Assembly (NCBI GenBank): GCA_041390865.1
Contig: JAWKPC010000023.1
Span: 6,841 to 70,840 of the forward strand
Direction: 5' to 3'
Origin: JAUIIK01 sp041390865
GTDB taxonomy: Bacteria; Chloroflexota; Chloroflexia; Thermomicrobiales; CFX8
DNA: 64,000 nt
The notes under the pieces were generated by a model, which had not been told where the DNA came from, searched no databases, and worked only from the letters and a program-made list of their open reading frames with translations. The position numbers and the translations under genes were made by a program. Numbering within the stretch: the stretch's first letter is position 1; each line of letters begins with the position of its first letter. Shown piece by piece: positions 53,986-64,000 of this stretch.

Positions 53986-55230
53986 TTACTCGACGAGCGC
54001 CAGCTCGTAGCGCGGGGTATCACCAAGATCCATGTACCGGATGACGAGATCGCTCGTGCCCCGCACATCGAGCGTACCGACAACGACCTGGCCGTAAACG
54101 GTTTCGCCGTCGGGGTTCCCATGAAGCCAGACGTTTGAACAGGGAGCAATCAAGACGCCCTCGAGGTAGAACTCGTTATTCCCCTGGCTGTCAAACTCGG
54201 TGCAGTTGTCGATCCAGATAACGATGTTTCCGATACCGCCGGTGTACGGTGTTGTCGTCGGCGCAGTCAGATTCACTTCTCCGTTTTTCGGGGCGAAGTA
54301 GGTCGAGTGCTCCGGTCCATCAAAATAGAGCGTGACGTTGTCACCCTCGATCCGCGAGTTGGTGTTCTGCAAATCGATGCTCGTTCCGTCGAAGTAGTAC
54401 ATGCCCGGTTCGAGCGTCGCCTTGTTCTTGATCCTGATCTTGCCCAGATCTTTGTAGTACCCGGGCTGCAGGGTGCAGTCGCTGTTCCAGCAGTTGGGCA
54501 ATTCGAAGTCATCTTCTTCGGCCCAGTCAACCATCGAGACCGGGCTCGGAGCGACAACCCCTCCGAAAGGATTGTCGACGCCGGGACGGTTGCCATTAAA
54601 TCCGCCAGGAGCTTCCCAATTGCCGTTCGGGCTTACCGAGCCACTCGCGTCGATCGTACCGTCCACCGTGAATGCATTGGCTCCACCGCTTCGCGCCACA
54701 TCACCGTTCGACATCGCACTGCCGCCAACAACGTCGATCGTCATGTTGCCGTTCACATAGATGCCGGGTTCCTCCAGGGCAATCAGAGCATACTCACCAT
54801 CGCGGTTGTCGTTGATCTCCGAAACGGCGCGTGCGCTGACCTGCCAGTCGCCTGTATAGATCGCGCCGACGAAGAAGCGCTGGACTGGCACCGTCACCTC
54901 GACTTCGACCCTGCCATCTCGGTTCGTTCCCTGCACATCGACTTCGACGACTGAGGCATCGTCACCGACGATGGTTATTCCATTCGCCGAGGCGTAGCTA
55001 ATCGCGGAGGCCACGACGCCCCCATGATCTTCACCGTTGAGGAGTGAGACACCACCGGCGAGGGCAGCGGCATCGGCGGCGTTCTGTGCCGCGCGGCGCT
55101 CCGAGAGCAGGTAGCCGACATCGAGAGCCAGCGCCAACGCCCCGATCATGACGAACGACAATAAAGCGAAGAGGACGATTACCTGTCCCTCTTCCCGGTT
55201 GTCCTGCCGTGCCACATTCGTGTCCAACAT
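53986..55230 (-). CDS. TadG-like (Flp pilus assembly-like) membrane protein
   Basis: 414 residues. EEGQVIVLFALLSFVMIGAL, then DVGYLLSERRAAQNAADAAA, is the N-terminal helix of the Putative Flp pilus-assembly TadE/G-like family. The rest is a secreted, Gly/Asn/Asp-rich beta-type region (for example TIDASGSVSPNGNWEAPGGF, PGMYYFDGTSIDLQNTNSRI) with paired Cys. Tad loci encode type IVb pili, but no tadA, B, C or flp gene is present, so this is a solitary member possibly with an adhesive or surface role. It converges with moaA. Confidence 0.8.
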   Translation of the reverse strand: MLDTNVARQDNREEGQVIVLFALLSFVMIGALALALDVGYLLSERRAAQNAADAAALAGGVSLLNGEDHGGVVASAISYASANGITIVGDDASVVEVDVQGTNRDGRVEVEVTVPVQRFFVGAIYTGDWQVSARAVSEINDNRDGEYALIALEEPGIYVNGNMTIDVVGGSAMSNGDVARSGGANAFTVDGTIDASGSVSPNGNWEAPGGFNGNRPGVDNPFGGVVAPSPVSMVDWAEEDDFELPNCWNSDCTLQPGYYKDLGKIRIKNKATLEPGMYYFDGTSIDLQNTNSRIEGDNVTLYFDGPEHSTYFAPKNGEVNLTAPTTTPYTGGIGNIVIWIDNCTEFDSQGNNEFYLEGVLIAPCSNVWLHGNPDGETVYGQVVVGTLDVRGTSDLVIRYMDLGDTPRYELALVE

Positions 55231-55566
55231 GCTCAGCCTCTATGGTAAAGCGATATGTCCCGGCGTTCAGAGAACCTGGCAGAGATCCCTGTACTGCTCT
55301 TCTTTATCTTCGTACTGGAAGCCTGCTCAACAAAGGGCCACGAGTAGGATGTGGCCCCTAACGAAAAGCCCCCGCGCGTCGGGAGAATCTGGCCAGTACG
55401 GCGCGGGACGCTCGGCCAAGCTCGCCATGACCTTTTACTTTCTGGTGGAGACATACGGGCAGAACACGATCCGTGGCACTGACGATGGGTAATCCGGGAA
55501 CCGCCTGGAAGATCGGTGACTCCAAGTCAGCAACCAAACGGGTGGCTCGTTCGTTGAATACGTAGA
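55231..55566 (-). other. Leader/spacer upstream of the TadG-like gene
   Basis: 336 bases without a supported gene. A hairpin GGGCCAC (55335-55341) / GTGGCCC (55351-55357) lies about 105 bp upstream of the TadG start and could influence its expression. Other frames are short and poor. Confidence 0.35.
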
Positions 55567-55651
55567 AAACCCCGCGCTTGCTCGTGGAATACCAGCAGCC
55601 ACACTTCAGTCCCCACCGTCGGTGGTAACTGGTCGAGCAAGAGCGGGGTTT
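55567..55651 (-). ncRNA. Long structured element, possible terminator or small RNA
   Basis: 55567-55584 pairs with 55634-55651 over 18 positions with one mismatch. Inside, ACCAG (55591-55595) pairs with CTGGT (55629-55633) directly stacked on the outer stem, and CCACC-GTC-GGTGG (55613-55625) forms an inner hairpin. On the minus strand the 3' arm is followed by TTTTCT, so it could terminate the methyltransferase transcript that ends 28 nt upstream. The large structured loop is unusual for a simple terminator. Confidence 0.45.
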
Positions 55652-55678
55652 CACCTATTTTAGGTAGCCTCGGACAAA

Positions 55679-56190
55679 TTACCAGATCTTCGGCACAAAA
55701 CGTGCTCGTACACGCTTCATGTAGCCGTCGTAGCCCTGATACGCGCTCATCAGCAGGCGTTCTTCATGCCGCGACTTGAAATACAGGAAGACAGCGACTC
55801 CGACGGCCAGCGGAAAGCCGACGACGTTCAGGCAGACAACCGCCCAGCCCGTCACCGCCATGAGAACCGCAAGATACAGAGGGTGGCGAACTCGCCCGTA
55901 CCAGCGCTCGCTCCACGAGATCGGCGTCTTTCAGCGGACTCGGAGCAACGCGCAGGCTGTCTCCGAGATCGCGCCGGGCCTGGTCGGCGGCCGACCGAGC
56001 TTTCCGGCGATCATGAGCAGGCAGCCCGCGACCGCATCGACGATCCACGGCCACGGTGCCGGAAGCCGTCCGGCCAGCCAGCGACCGAACGGCGCGCCGG
56101 CTGCGTTCCGAGCACGACGAACTGGGCAGTCAGCCAGCCGTAATCATTCCCGAGCCGCTCTCCAATCGAGCGAGGACCACGGTCAGTCAC
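55679..56190 (-). pseudogene. Isoprenylcysteine-methyltransferase-like membrane protein, frameshifted
   Basis: A GTG at 56190 behind GAAGGGAC starts VTDRGPRSIGERLGNDYGWL. Other frames then carry PFGRWLAGRLPAPWPWIVDA, ARRDLGDSLRVAPSPLKDAD, RWYGRVRHPLYLAVLMAVTG and finally GYDGYMKRVRARFVPKIW to the stop at 55679. The pattern [RW]-x-R-HP-x-Y..., EE..L...GY..Y and final R[FY]-x-P is typical of ICMT/PEMT-like SAM methyltransferases of about 170 residues. At least three frame changes occur in 512 bases, and the length is 2 modulo 3. It lies 80 bp downstream of the HD-GYP gene in the same orientation. Confidence 0.65.
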
Positions 56191-56270
56191 AGGTTCGTCC
56201 CTTCGGCCATCTCTGGTCACAGCCGAAAGCGTAACAGGAAGAGGTCCTGCCGAAGTCAATGGAAGCAGCG

Positions 56271-58816
56271 CTACCGTGAGGTTGGACGAATCCGGCGGTA
56301 AAGCAGCGAGTCGGCCCGGGCGACGAGCTCGGCGACTCTGGTGTCGCCGGAAACGCTCTGGCCGAGCCGCAGCGCGCAAGGCGGACGTTCAAGAATCGTT
56401 CCGTCTTCCACCTCGCAGGGCACAGGTTCTTCAAGCCGGCTAATGATCCGGTCGATCGGCGCGTCGAGCGAGCTGGCGAATCGCCGCGAACTCGCCTCGC
56501 TACCGGGCGACGATGTCACTGTCCGCAGTCTTGATACCAGAGCATTGGCAATCGTCTTCAGCACGGCATCGCCGGTCAAATGTCCGTAGTTGTCATTGAT
56601 CGCCTTCAGCCCGATAACATCGACAATGAGCAGACTAACCGCTTCGTCTTCGCCAAGGTGTTTCATGTGGCTGTCGAGCTCATCGTAGAACGCCCGATGA
56701 TTCAGCACTCCGGTCAGACCGTCGATGGTCGCCGCCCGCTTTGCGGCGTCATGGAGCTGCGCGACGCGCACGGTGGAAGCGACCGGCGCGGCAATCGCCT
56801 GGAGAAGATCGACATCCCGGCCGTCGACTTGCCCCGGCTGCCGCAGGACAAGCTCGATCAGGCCCACGAGACTGTCTTCCACGTACATCGGAAAGATTGC
56901 CGTCCGATCGGCTATTCCCGACGACTGACCCCGGCTGAGGATCACTGCGGTATTCGATGTCACGTGGCTGCCGTGAATAACCGAAGCCGATGCTTCGAGC
57001 TGGTTGGGAACCGGCAATTCGATCTCGCCGGCGGCCAGTCTGAATTGACGTCCATCCTCGTCGTAGAGCCAGATAGCGACGTCTGCCAGATCCAACTCTT
57101 CACGGACGATCTTGTGAACGTGATCGAGAAACGTGTCGATCTCGGTTAGGGTGCCGATCTCGCTCGCGATCCGGGTAAGCACCCTTAGGTCGACCACGTC
57201 GGAGATCCGCAATGGTGACAGCATCGATGTATCCTGCGGCGCGCCGGACTCCTCGGTGACCATCTGCCTGACCACTGGGTCGTTGTCAATCAACTCCAGC
57301 ATCGCGTCGACCGTATCCGGATGGAACTGGCTTCCACGGCCGGAGATCAATTCCTGACGTGCCTGCTCGACGGACAGTGCCGCCCGATAGATCCGGTTGC
57401 TCGTCATCGTCTCGAGGGCATCCGAGATACCCAGAATCATCGCCTCGATAGGGATCTCATCGCCTCTCAGGCCGTCCGGATATCCCCGGCCATCGAACCA
57501 CTCGTGGTGGTGGCGAATCATACGGGTCAGATGGCCAAGCGTCGGGCTGCTGTCAACGATCCGCGCGCCCATCTCTGCATGACTCATCATGATGAGGCGT
57601 TCTTCCGCATCGAGGCGGCCCGGCTTCGTGAGGACCCTGTCCGGGATGCCGATCTTGCCGATGTCATGAAGAAGCCCGGCAAGCCGGACCTGCTCGACCA
57701 CTCTGTCCGGCATCTCGAGACTGGCCGCCAGTCTTCCGGCCAGATCGGAGACTCTGCGGGAATGGGTGTGGGTGTAGGGGTCGCGCGCGTCGACTGCCGC
57801 CGCGAGAGCTTCAACCGCGGCGCGGTACTGCGATTGCTCGCGGTCCTCCTCGATCATCCGGTAGATCGCATTGGCAATATGGGTCGCGGCTATCTCAACG
57901 ATCCGCAGCTCGCGCACACCATAGAGGGCCGGGACCTGATGGCCGACCATGATCGCCCCGAATGTCTGCTGCCCGCTGACGAGCGGGGCCACCATGAGGG
58001 ATCGCCAGTCGGCGTCGCCGCGGCCATAGGCAGAATCATCCTCGAGAACGTCGTCCACTAGCAGCGGCTCGCCTGTCGAATAGACGGACCCTGCCTTGCT
58101 GCCGTTCACTGGAACACTGTAGCCGACACGATTCGCTTCATCGACGCCGCGATATGCCACGACCTCGAGCATCGACGGATCGTCACACTGACCGTGAGCA
58201 AGGCAATAAAGGTACAACTGATGACCGTGCTCAACTCGACCTTGAGCATGTCACCGATCGACTGGATGTCCGGCGCCATCGAAATTTCATGCTCCAACCG
58301 GCGCATGAAGTTGAGGTCATCCACATGATCGTTCTGATGTCGGGAATTTGCGATCCGAGCCAGGTCGCCTGCACAGGTGAAGGAGACGAGATCGATAAGG
58401 TTCAGATCATCCTCGCCCAGATCCGCACCATCTCGGAAGTCGATGACATACCACGCCATCACGGAACCGCGATAAACCAGCGGCACGACAACGCGGCAGA
58501 GACCATCGACAGTGGCGATCTGTGCGACCGTCGCGGACTCGGGCTCCTCGTATTGCTCCCTCAGTTTGATTCCGCCGCGAGTGTTGATCTCGACGACTTC
58601 GACGGTGCATGGCCCGATTGCCCGACGGAGGAACTCCTGGGCAATCATCCAGACTTCTTCCCGGGTGGCGGCGGTACTGAGATCCCGCGCCAGCTGCAGG
58701 AACATACGCGCTCCGAGCGCAGCCGACCCGGATCGGGGGACAGTGCTGGATATCAGGCGCAGATTGGCCGTCGTACCTTGTTTGCTGACTGGCTCAGCCA
58801 ATTCGTTGCCGTTCAA
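56271..58816 (-). CDS. GAF/HD-GYP/GAF/GGDEF cyclic-di-GMP signalling protein, frameshifted near 58225
   Basis: The N-terminal 200 residues (from ATG 58816) form a GAF-like domain ending LKVELSTVI. There the frame breaks and resumes one base off with QLYLYCLAHGQCDDPSMLEV, finishing a second GAF domain. HD-GYP follows with THTHSRRVSDLAGR, HDIGKIGIPDRVL and HHHEWFDGRGYPDG, all catalytic residues intact, so it should hydrolyse cyclic di-GMP. A further GAF domain and a GGDEF-like domain (TIDGLTGVLNHRAFYDELDS ... ARADSLLYRR) follow. The GGDEF signature itself is missing in the main frame; a shifted frame at about 56500-56520 reads DIVAR then GEFAAI, so two compensating indels are likely. It is a soluble sensor. 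Confidence 0.86.
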
Positions 58817-59251
58817 GACCGTTCGTGAGATCGCATTATCGATATTATCGGGGCGATGCCGCGAGATGCCTGTGATGCATTAGTACCGATCCATTCAGGT
58901 AAAGCGATCCCCGTTTCATGGGAGCAACCGTGCATTGCCGGCCTCGCACCGGTTGAGCCGTCGAACGATTTGACGTACGATGCGCGCTATTCAGGCGAAT
59001 GTGAGCGAGCGACGGGCAATCCGCAGTTGGGCCGGCCGTGCCTGATCGTCGCGGTCCGCGGCGCGGGAGAGAAACGCATCGCTTGCTGCCCATCCTGGAA
59101 GAGCGGGGATAGCGATTAACGGGAATGCTGGTCGCGGCGTCACCGGAATGACGCCGGCCTGGCGACCGGGTCGGGAGCGCCGGCGCCCCGCCATTCAACG
59201 GCCATTCGAAGGCTTCCAGCACGAGTATGTAGAAACGAGAGAGGCAAGGAC
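58817..59251. other. Spacer between divergent genes
   Basis: 435 bases between the HD-GYP start and the gamma-glutamyltransferase start. A hairpin GGCGTCA/TGACGCC with a six-base loop (59136-59155) lies about 100 bp before the latter. AGAGAGGCAAGG precedes its ATG. Both promoters should be here, but no clear -35/-10 pair is visible. No gene is supported. Confidence 0.4.
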
Positions 59252-60874
59252 ATGGTCTGGTCGAACAAAGGCACGACGTACCGTTCGACGGTGATGGGCA
59301 CCCGCGGCATGGTGGCATCCGCTCATCCGCTGTCGTCGCTTGCGGGCATTCAGATGCTTCAACAGGGAGGAAGCGCGGTCGACGCGATCGTCGCTATGTG
59401 CGCAGCTCTCGACGTTGTCGAGCCGTATATGTCGGGCCTCGGCGGTGGCGGGGCAATGATCATCCAGCCGGCCGACGGTGAAACGCGAACGTTGTTCTAC
59501 GGCGGCGGATTTCCCGCGACGGCAAACCTCGACACGCTCGACGCAACGTCGGTGGACATCGGGCCGAAGGCAAGCACACTACCGGCCGCAGCAATGGGAT
59601 GGTTCGCGGCCCATGACGAGTATGGGCAGTTGGACCGCGAAACACTTCTCGGGCCGGCAATCGGCTATGCCCGGGCCGGTGTCGGGCTGACCGTGAAGAA
59701 CAGTGATTTCTACAATGCCGGCCGATCCCGCCTGAATGACCACGGACTCTCGATCTTCTTCCCGGACGACGGGAACTCTCCAGCGGGAACCGTGATTAAG
59801 CAACCGCAGCTTGCGGAGACATACGAAGCCATCGCCCGGGACGGCGTCGACGTGCTCTACGACGGCCCGGTCGGTGAGGAACTGGTCCGCTCCATTCAGC
59901 AGGCTGGCGGGTTGATTACGGCGGAAGACCTTCAGTCCACATCGGTCGAATGGGGTACGCCATCGGTCACGTCGTATCGCGGACGCACCGTCAAGAGCAC
60001 GCCCTGGCCACTTACTGCCTACGAGATGCAGCTCAACCTCAACATCATGGAAGGGTTCGATCTCGGCGCATCCGGCCACAACTCGGCCGAGACGCTCCAC
60101 ACGATCGTCGAATCGATGAAGCTATCGATGACCGAGCGGTCGAGGTACGCCGGCGACACGACACCGCCACCGGGCGGCCTCCTCTCGAAGAGCTATGCGG
60201 ACCACCGTCGCAAACTTATCGATCCGAAGTATGCAAAGCCGATCGCCAGCGAGCGAGGTACCCGGATGTTCCCGCCGGACACGATCCAGCCCGGTAGCCC
60301 GGAGGACTACATCCGTGAGTGTACGACCCACCTGAGTGCGATAGACAGCGAGGGCAATGCCGTGGCGATTACCCAGAGCCTCGGCGCAGCATTCGGATCC
60401 GGATTCGTCGCTGGTTCCACCGGAATAACGATGAACAATTACCTCTACTTCTTCGATGTCGATCCCGGCAGCCCGAATGCGATCGGACCGGACACGACCT
60501 GGGCACTGCCGCTGATGCCGACCATGATCTTCGATGATGAGAAGCTGTTTCTGATCATTGGCACGCCGGGCGCTTTTGGGATCCCGCACACGACGACCCA
60601 GATGATTTCAAACGTGATCGACCACGGATTCGGTGTCCAGGCGGCGATCGAAGCCCCGCGTCTGCGGCTCTTCTCTGGCAACCGTCTCGTGCTCGAAAAC
60701 CGCGTCGATGAATCCGTCATGGCGGAGTTGCGATCCAGAGGGCACGAGATTGAAACCATCGATGCGTTCTCGCCCGCTGTCGGCGGAGGCCAGGGAATCC
60801 TGATCGATCCGGAAACCGGTGCCTACTCGGGCGGTGGAGATCCAAGACGGGATGGTACCGCACTCGGATATTAG
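59252..60874 (+). CDS. ggt: Gamma-glutamyltransferase family protein
   Basis: 540 residues. HPLSSLAGIQMLQQGGSAVD and EPYMSGLGGGGAMIIQPADG in the large-subunit part, and ECTTHLSAIDSEGNAVAITQ (nucleophile Thr about 358, the autocleavage site) with IGTPGAFGIPHTTTQMISNV in the small-subunit part, identify the Ntn-hydrolase GGT family. The precursor cleaves itself before that Thr and then hydrolyses or transfers gamma-glutamyl groups. There is no signal peptide, unlike the periplasmic E. coli enzyme, so it may be cytoplasmic or act on other gamma-glutamyl or cephalosporin-like amides. It appears monocistronic. Confidence 0.92.
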   Translation: MVWSNKGTTYRSTVMGTRGMVASAHPLSSLAGIQMLQQGGSAVDAIVAMCAALDVVEPYMSGLGGGGAMIIQPADGETRTLFYGGGFPATANLDTLDATSVDIGPKASTLPAAAMGWFAAHDEYGQLDRETLLGPAIGYARAGVGLTVKNSDFYNAGRSRLNDHGLSIFFPDDGNSPAGTVIKQPQLAETYEAIARDGVDVLYDGPVGEELVRSIQQAGGLITAEDLQSTSVEWGTPSVTSYRGRTVKSTPWPLTAYEMQLNLNIMEGFDLGASGHNSAETLHTIVESMKLSMTERSRYAGDTTPPPGGLLSKSYADHRRKLIDPKYAKPIASERGTRMFPPDTIQPGSPEDYIRECTTHLSAIDSEGNAVAITQSLGAAFGSGFVAGSTGITMNNYLYFFDVDPGSPNAIGPDTTWALPLMPTMIFDDEKLFLIIGTPGAFGIPHTTTQMISNVIDHGFGVQAAIEAPRLRLFSGNRLVLENRVDESVMAELRSRGHEIETIDAFSPAVGGGQGILIDPETGAYSGGGDPRRDGTALGY

Positions 60875-61154
60875 CCCGGTTCCCAGCATCCGTTTGCCGT
60901 CTGCAACCCGTTTCTGTGCGCTCGGCTCCACTTCCATCCAAGCGTGGAGTCGTTCGAGTCCGCTCCTGCGCTAAATAGACTTTCGTACTTCAACCGGGAC
61001 ATGAGTACCGGCACGAGTGCGGCATTCGAACTCTATGCGCTCTGAGTCCGCAAGCATAGTGTAGGCATGGTAGGAACCTCCGAACCTGGAGGTACGGGCG
61101 AGATCGCCATAGCGTGGCCGATCCTTGCGGCACGGGTGCTAGAAGGAGATGAGA

Positions 61155-61637
61155 GTGCGCTATAGGACGCTGACTAGAGCGCTTAGTACAATACTTGCTC
61201 TCGTCGCGGTCTTTGCGGTAGTCACGTCCGCATCGGCTGGGCGAGCGTGGTGCCGGGCCGATCCGGTCGTGATTGTCGACGGAGACGTCGTCGATATCCA
61301 GGTAGCGTCGTCATTGGAGATGTTCCGCTCGGCAACGGGCCCGATCGAGATGGTTGTTTACGTCGAGCGTGGAACCCGAGCCAACGTGATCCTTGAGGAC
61401 TTCGGTTTCGGTTATGGCTACGACACCCGTGTCGAACACGTTCGCAAGCTCGACCGCGGCGTACGAGCCAGGATCGAAGTGCGAGCGCCAGCGACCGATA
61501 GTTCGCTGCCGGTAACCGTTCATGCAACCCGCGTCGGATCCAACCTCTCCTGGTTGTTTTCCGGCCAGCTTGACCTGCTGTTGCTCGACAGCGCCAAAGG
61601 TAACGCCAACGAGTGGATCGTCCTCGACATCCGGTAG
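61155..61637 (+). CDS. Secreted protein of unknown function
   Basis: About 160 residues. I chose the GTG at 61155 because AAGGAG lies six bases before it; an ATG at 61149 would touch that site. The signal peptide (RALSTILALVAVFAVVTSAS-A) is followed by a short beta-rich domain with VVIVDGDVVDIQVASSLEMF and RIEVRAPATDSSLPVTVHAT. One Cys (RAWCRAD). No family is recognised. The same strand then carries an HD-GYP gene 44 bp later. The 280 bases before it contain a hairpin ACCTCC/GGAGGT near 61075 but no gene. Confidence 0.6.
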   Translation: MRYRTLTRALSTILALVAVFAVVTSASAGRAWCRADPVVIVDGDVVDIQVASSLEMFRSATGPIEMVVYVERGTRANVILEDFGFGYGYDTRVEHVRKLDRGVRARIEVRAPATDSSLPVTVHATRVGSNLSWLFSGQLDLLLLDSAKGNANEWIVLDIR

Positions 61638-61681
61638 TCATCTCTCGTGGGGATCCGCAGTTGACCTCCAGAAAGTAGTCG

Positions 61682-63009
61682 ATGGCAAGCTCAAGGTTCT
61701 GGATACACATATATATAGCCGGGCTTGGGGCGTTGTCCCTGAGCCTGGCTGCACTGTGTCTGCTCACCATGCCGCTGCCCGAAGAATCCGGTGTCGCCAT
61801 TGCAGCCCAACTCTCTATCTTTGCAGCGATCGCCTACCGCTTTCCCATCCACTTCGACGTCAAGTCCAGCATCATCCTCGACACCAGCATCATCTTTGCC
61901 AGCGTGCTCATCTTTCAGCCGGGCGTCGCCATGCTGCTCATCGTCGTCGGCGCTATGGTGGGAAACGCCTCCCGCGATTTCGAGCCGGAAGAAATGACCT
62001 TCAACATTTCACAGGCGGCACTCCAGGCCGCCGCGGCCGGACTCTTGCTCTACGTTATCGGGTGGGACTACGGGGCATTTGCGTTTGACAACGGCCGCAT
62101 CCTTCTGATCCTTGCCGGCAGCGCGACAACGATCTATCTGACCAACACGATCCTCGTCTCGATCGTGATCGCCTTTCATACCGGCATGAATCCAATCCGC
62201 ATCTGGATCCAGTCGGCAACCCGCCATGACGGCATCGAACAGTTGGGGCAGTTTGCCCTCGGGGCAGTCGCAGCGATCGTGGGCACTAGCCAACCCTGGG
62301 CATTGCCGATCTGCTCATTCCCGCCATCGTCATAGGATTGTCATTGAAACGTGAAAACGCGCTGCGCGAACGGACAATCAATTCTGTTCGCCGCATAGCC
62401 GACCTGGTCGACGTCCGCGATCCATATACCGCCAGCCACTCGCGACGTGTCGCAGCAATCGCCCGTGAGATCGCCACCGAGATGGGACTCGATCCATCCG
62501 AGATTATCGTCATCGAACGAGCTGGCTACGTACACGACATAGGCAAGATCGTCATCGACCTGGGACTCCTCGCGAAGCCGTCCAAACTAACCGACGAGGA
62601 GTGGAAGATCTTTCAGCAACACCCCGCGACCGGCGTCCAGATGCTGGAGCTGTACCCGGATTTCGCCGATGGCATCGCCCTTGTTCGCTCCCATCACGAG
62701 CGCGTGGATGGACGTGGCTATCCGGACGGCCTGGTGGGCGAAGCGATCCCGATCGGGGCACGTATCCTTGCCGTTGCCGACGGCTTCGACGCAATGGCCA
62801 GCCCGCGCCCCTACCGCGATGCCCTGCCCGCCGAGGTCGTCCTCGGCGAACTCCAGAAGGGACGCGGCACCCAATGGGACGCCAACGCAATTGATGCGCT
62901 CCTGCGGTTGATCTCGACCGGTCGCGTCAACATCGGCGATGCCAATCAGCGCCCATATATTGTTGATTCCATCGGCTATCAGGAAGACCTCGAGTTCGAG
63001 GCGGCCTAG
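61682..63009 (+). CDS. Membrane HD-GYP phosphodiesterase, one frameshift near 62300
   Basis: The N-terminal 205 residues form about six hydrophobic helices (for example SSIILDTSIIFASVLIFQPG, ILLILAGSATTIYLTNTILV), resembling a membrane sensor module. The frame breaks after GAVAAIVGTSQP. One base off it continues LGIADLLIPAIVIGLSLKRE and then the HD-GYP domain: TASHSRRVAAIAREIATEMG, YVHDIGKIVIDLGLLAKPSK, HHERVDGRGYPDGLVGEAIP. Catalytic residues are intact. The total length is 2 modulo 3, one base short. It should degrade cyclic di-GMP in response to a membrane signal. It converges with the 16S rRNA gene. Confidence 0.88.
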
Positions 63010-63162
63010 GCGCGGTCGAGCCCGCACGATACCCTGGCAAACTGGCACACGAGCGGCTCTCAAGCACAGTCGAGAATATAGCGTGACACGGCGAAGCCAC
63101 TTCAGGCTCCGGAAGACATGCCAGTCGCGCCTTGATCGTTTGGCCTCTTCTCAGAGTTTGTG

Positions 63163-63195
63163 AAAAAAAGAACCTCGCCAGAAGATTAGCGAGGT
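63163..63195 (-). terminator. Intrinsic terminator downstream of 16S rRNA
   Basis: On the minus strand ACCTCGC (63189-63195) pairs with GCGAGGT (63172-63178) around a ten-base loop, followed by TTCTTTTTTT. It is a textbook Rho-independent terminator about 220 bases beyond the 16S 3' end. No tRNA or 23S start appears between, which suggests that the 16S gene ends its own transcript. The interval 63010-63162 has no gene that I can support. Confidence 0.85.
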
Positions 63196-63413
63196 CTGGT
63201 GCTCTGCACGTTGGCGATTGAGGAGTAGACAGGGGACGGAAGTGGGGAATGGAACACGGGGGTTCGGGTCGGTGCTGGTCGCCGCTCCAGCCCTCCTCCA
63301 GAGCCGTAGCTCCGGGATCCTCAGGCGAGTCGGTGCCACCAGCCACCTCACGTCATCACCCTCCGTGGTTGACCTGAGAGATGTCATGGAGTCTCCTCCA
63401 GACACGTCTCCCT

Positions 63414-64000
<587 letters not shown>

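Overview
The window is high-GC bacterial DNA with densely packed genes. It ends in the 3' part of a 16S rRNA gene on the minus strand (63414-64000). I infer a member of the Chloroflexota, probably Thermomicrobia/Sphaerobacter-like. The reasons are the 16S text as I remember it, the mix of F420-type luciferase-family enzymes, STAND regulators and NHL-repeat proteins, and a secreted peptidase whose C-terminal domain I associate with that group. The placement rests on recognition, not on a search.

Layout. 1-9 kb: a 5'-truncated P-type cation ATPase, a tandem universal stress protein, a two-component system, a degenerate stress-protein relative and an APH-like/P-loop kinase. 9.5-14.4 kb: PP2C phosphatase, amidohydrolase and ruvA on the minus strand, then an LppX/LprG-like lipoprotein and a DHA2 drug-efflux-type transporter on the plus strand. 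14.8-21.6 kb: two tandem amidase genes broken by many frameshifts, then a GPH-type sugar symporter translationally coupled to a STAND regulator. 22-25.3 kb: a SipW-like signal peptidase cassette with two putative substrates, behind a good promoter and a leader of about 470 nt. 25.6-32 kb: PqqB-like hydrolase, D-Ala-D-Ala carboxypeptidase, sirtuin and M14 peptidase. 32-38 kb: a four-gene overlapping operon (ThDP enzyme, YceI, small membrane protein, EamA transporter), divergent from a CoA-disulfide-reductase-like gene with an in-frame TGA, then an orphan winged-helix protein. 38-48 kb: PLP enzyme, twin membrane-anchored NHL propeller proteins, MOSC protein, HpcH/HpaI aldolase, LtrA (also with an in-frame TGA), CDF transporter and an LLM-family oxidoreductase. 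48.7-56 kb: YCII protein, membrane nuclease/phosphatase, epimerase, small Cys-motif protein, moaA, a solitary TadG-like protein and a broken methyltransferase. 56-64 kb: two HD-GYP proteins, gamma-glutamyltransferase, a secreted hypothetical protein and 16S rRNA.

Most interesting point: at 36086-36088 the codon for the catalytic Cys of a CoA-disulfide-reductase-like flavoprotein is TGA. A 7-bp hairpin with a GGUCUG loop follows 21 nt later, which fits a bacterial selenocysteine insertion element. The SipW cassette is the second most interesting: both putative substrates carry the same W-[ST]-E-T-L ... T-A-N motif after their hydrophobic leader.

Caution: at least eight genes are interrupted by small frameshifts while their motifs stay intact. 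Most single-frameshift genes have a length remainder of 2 modulo 3, i.e. net loss of one base. I read much of this as consensus error in the assembly, and every claim that depends on one base should be checked against reads.
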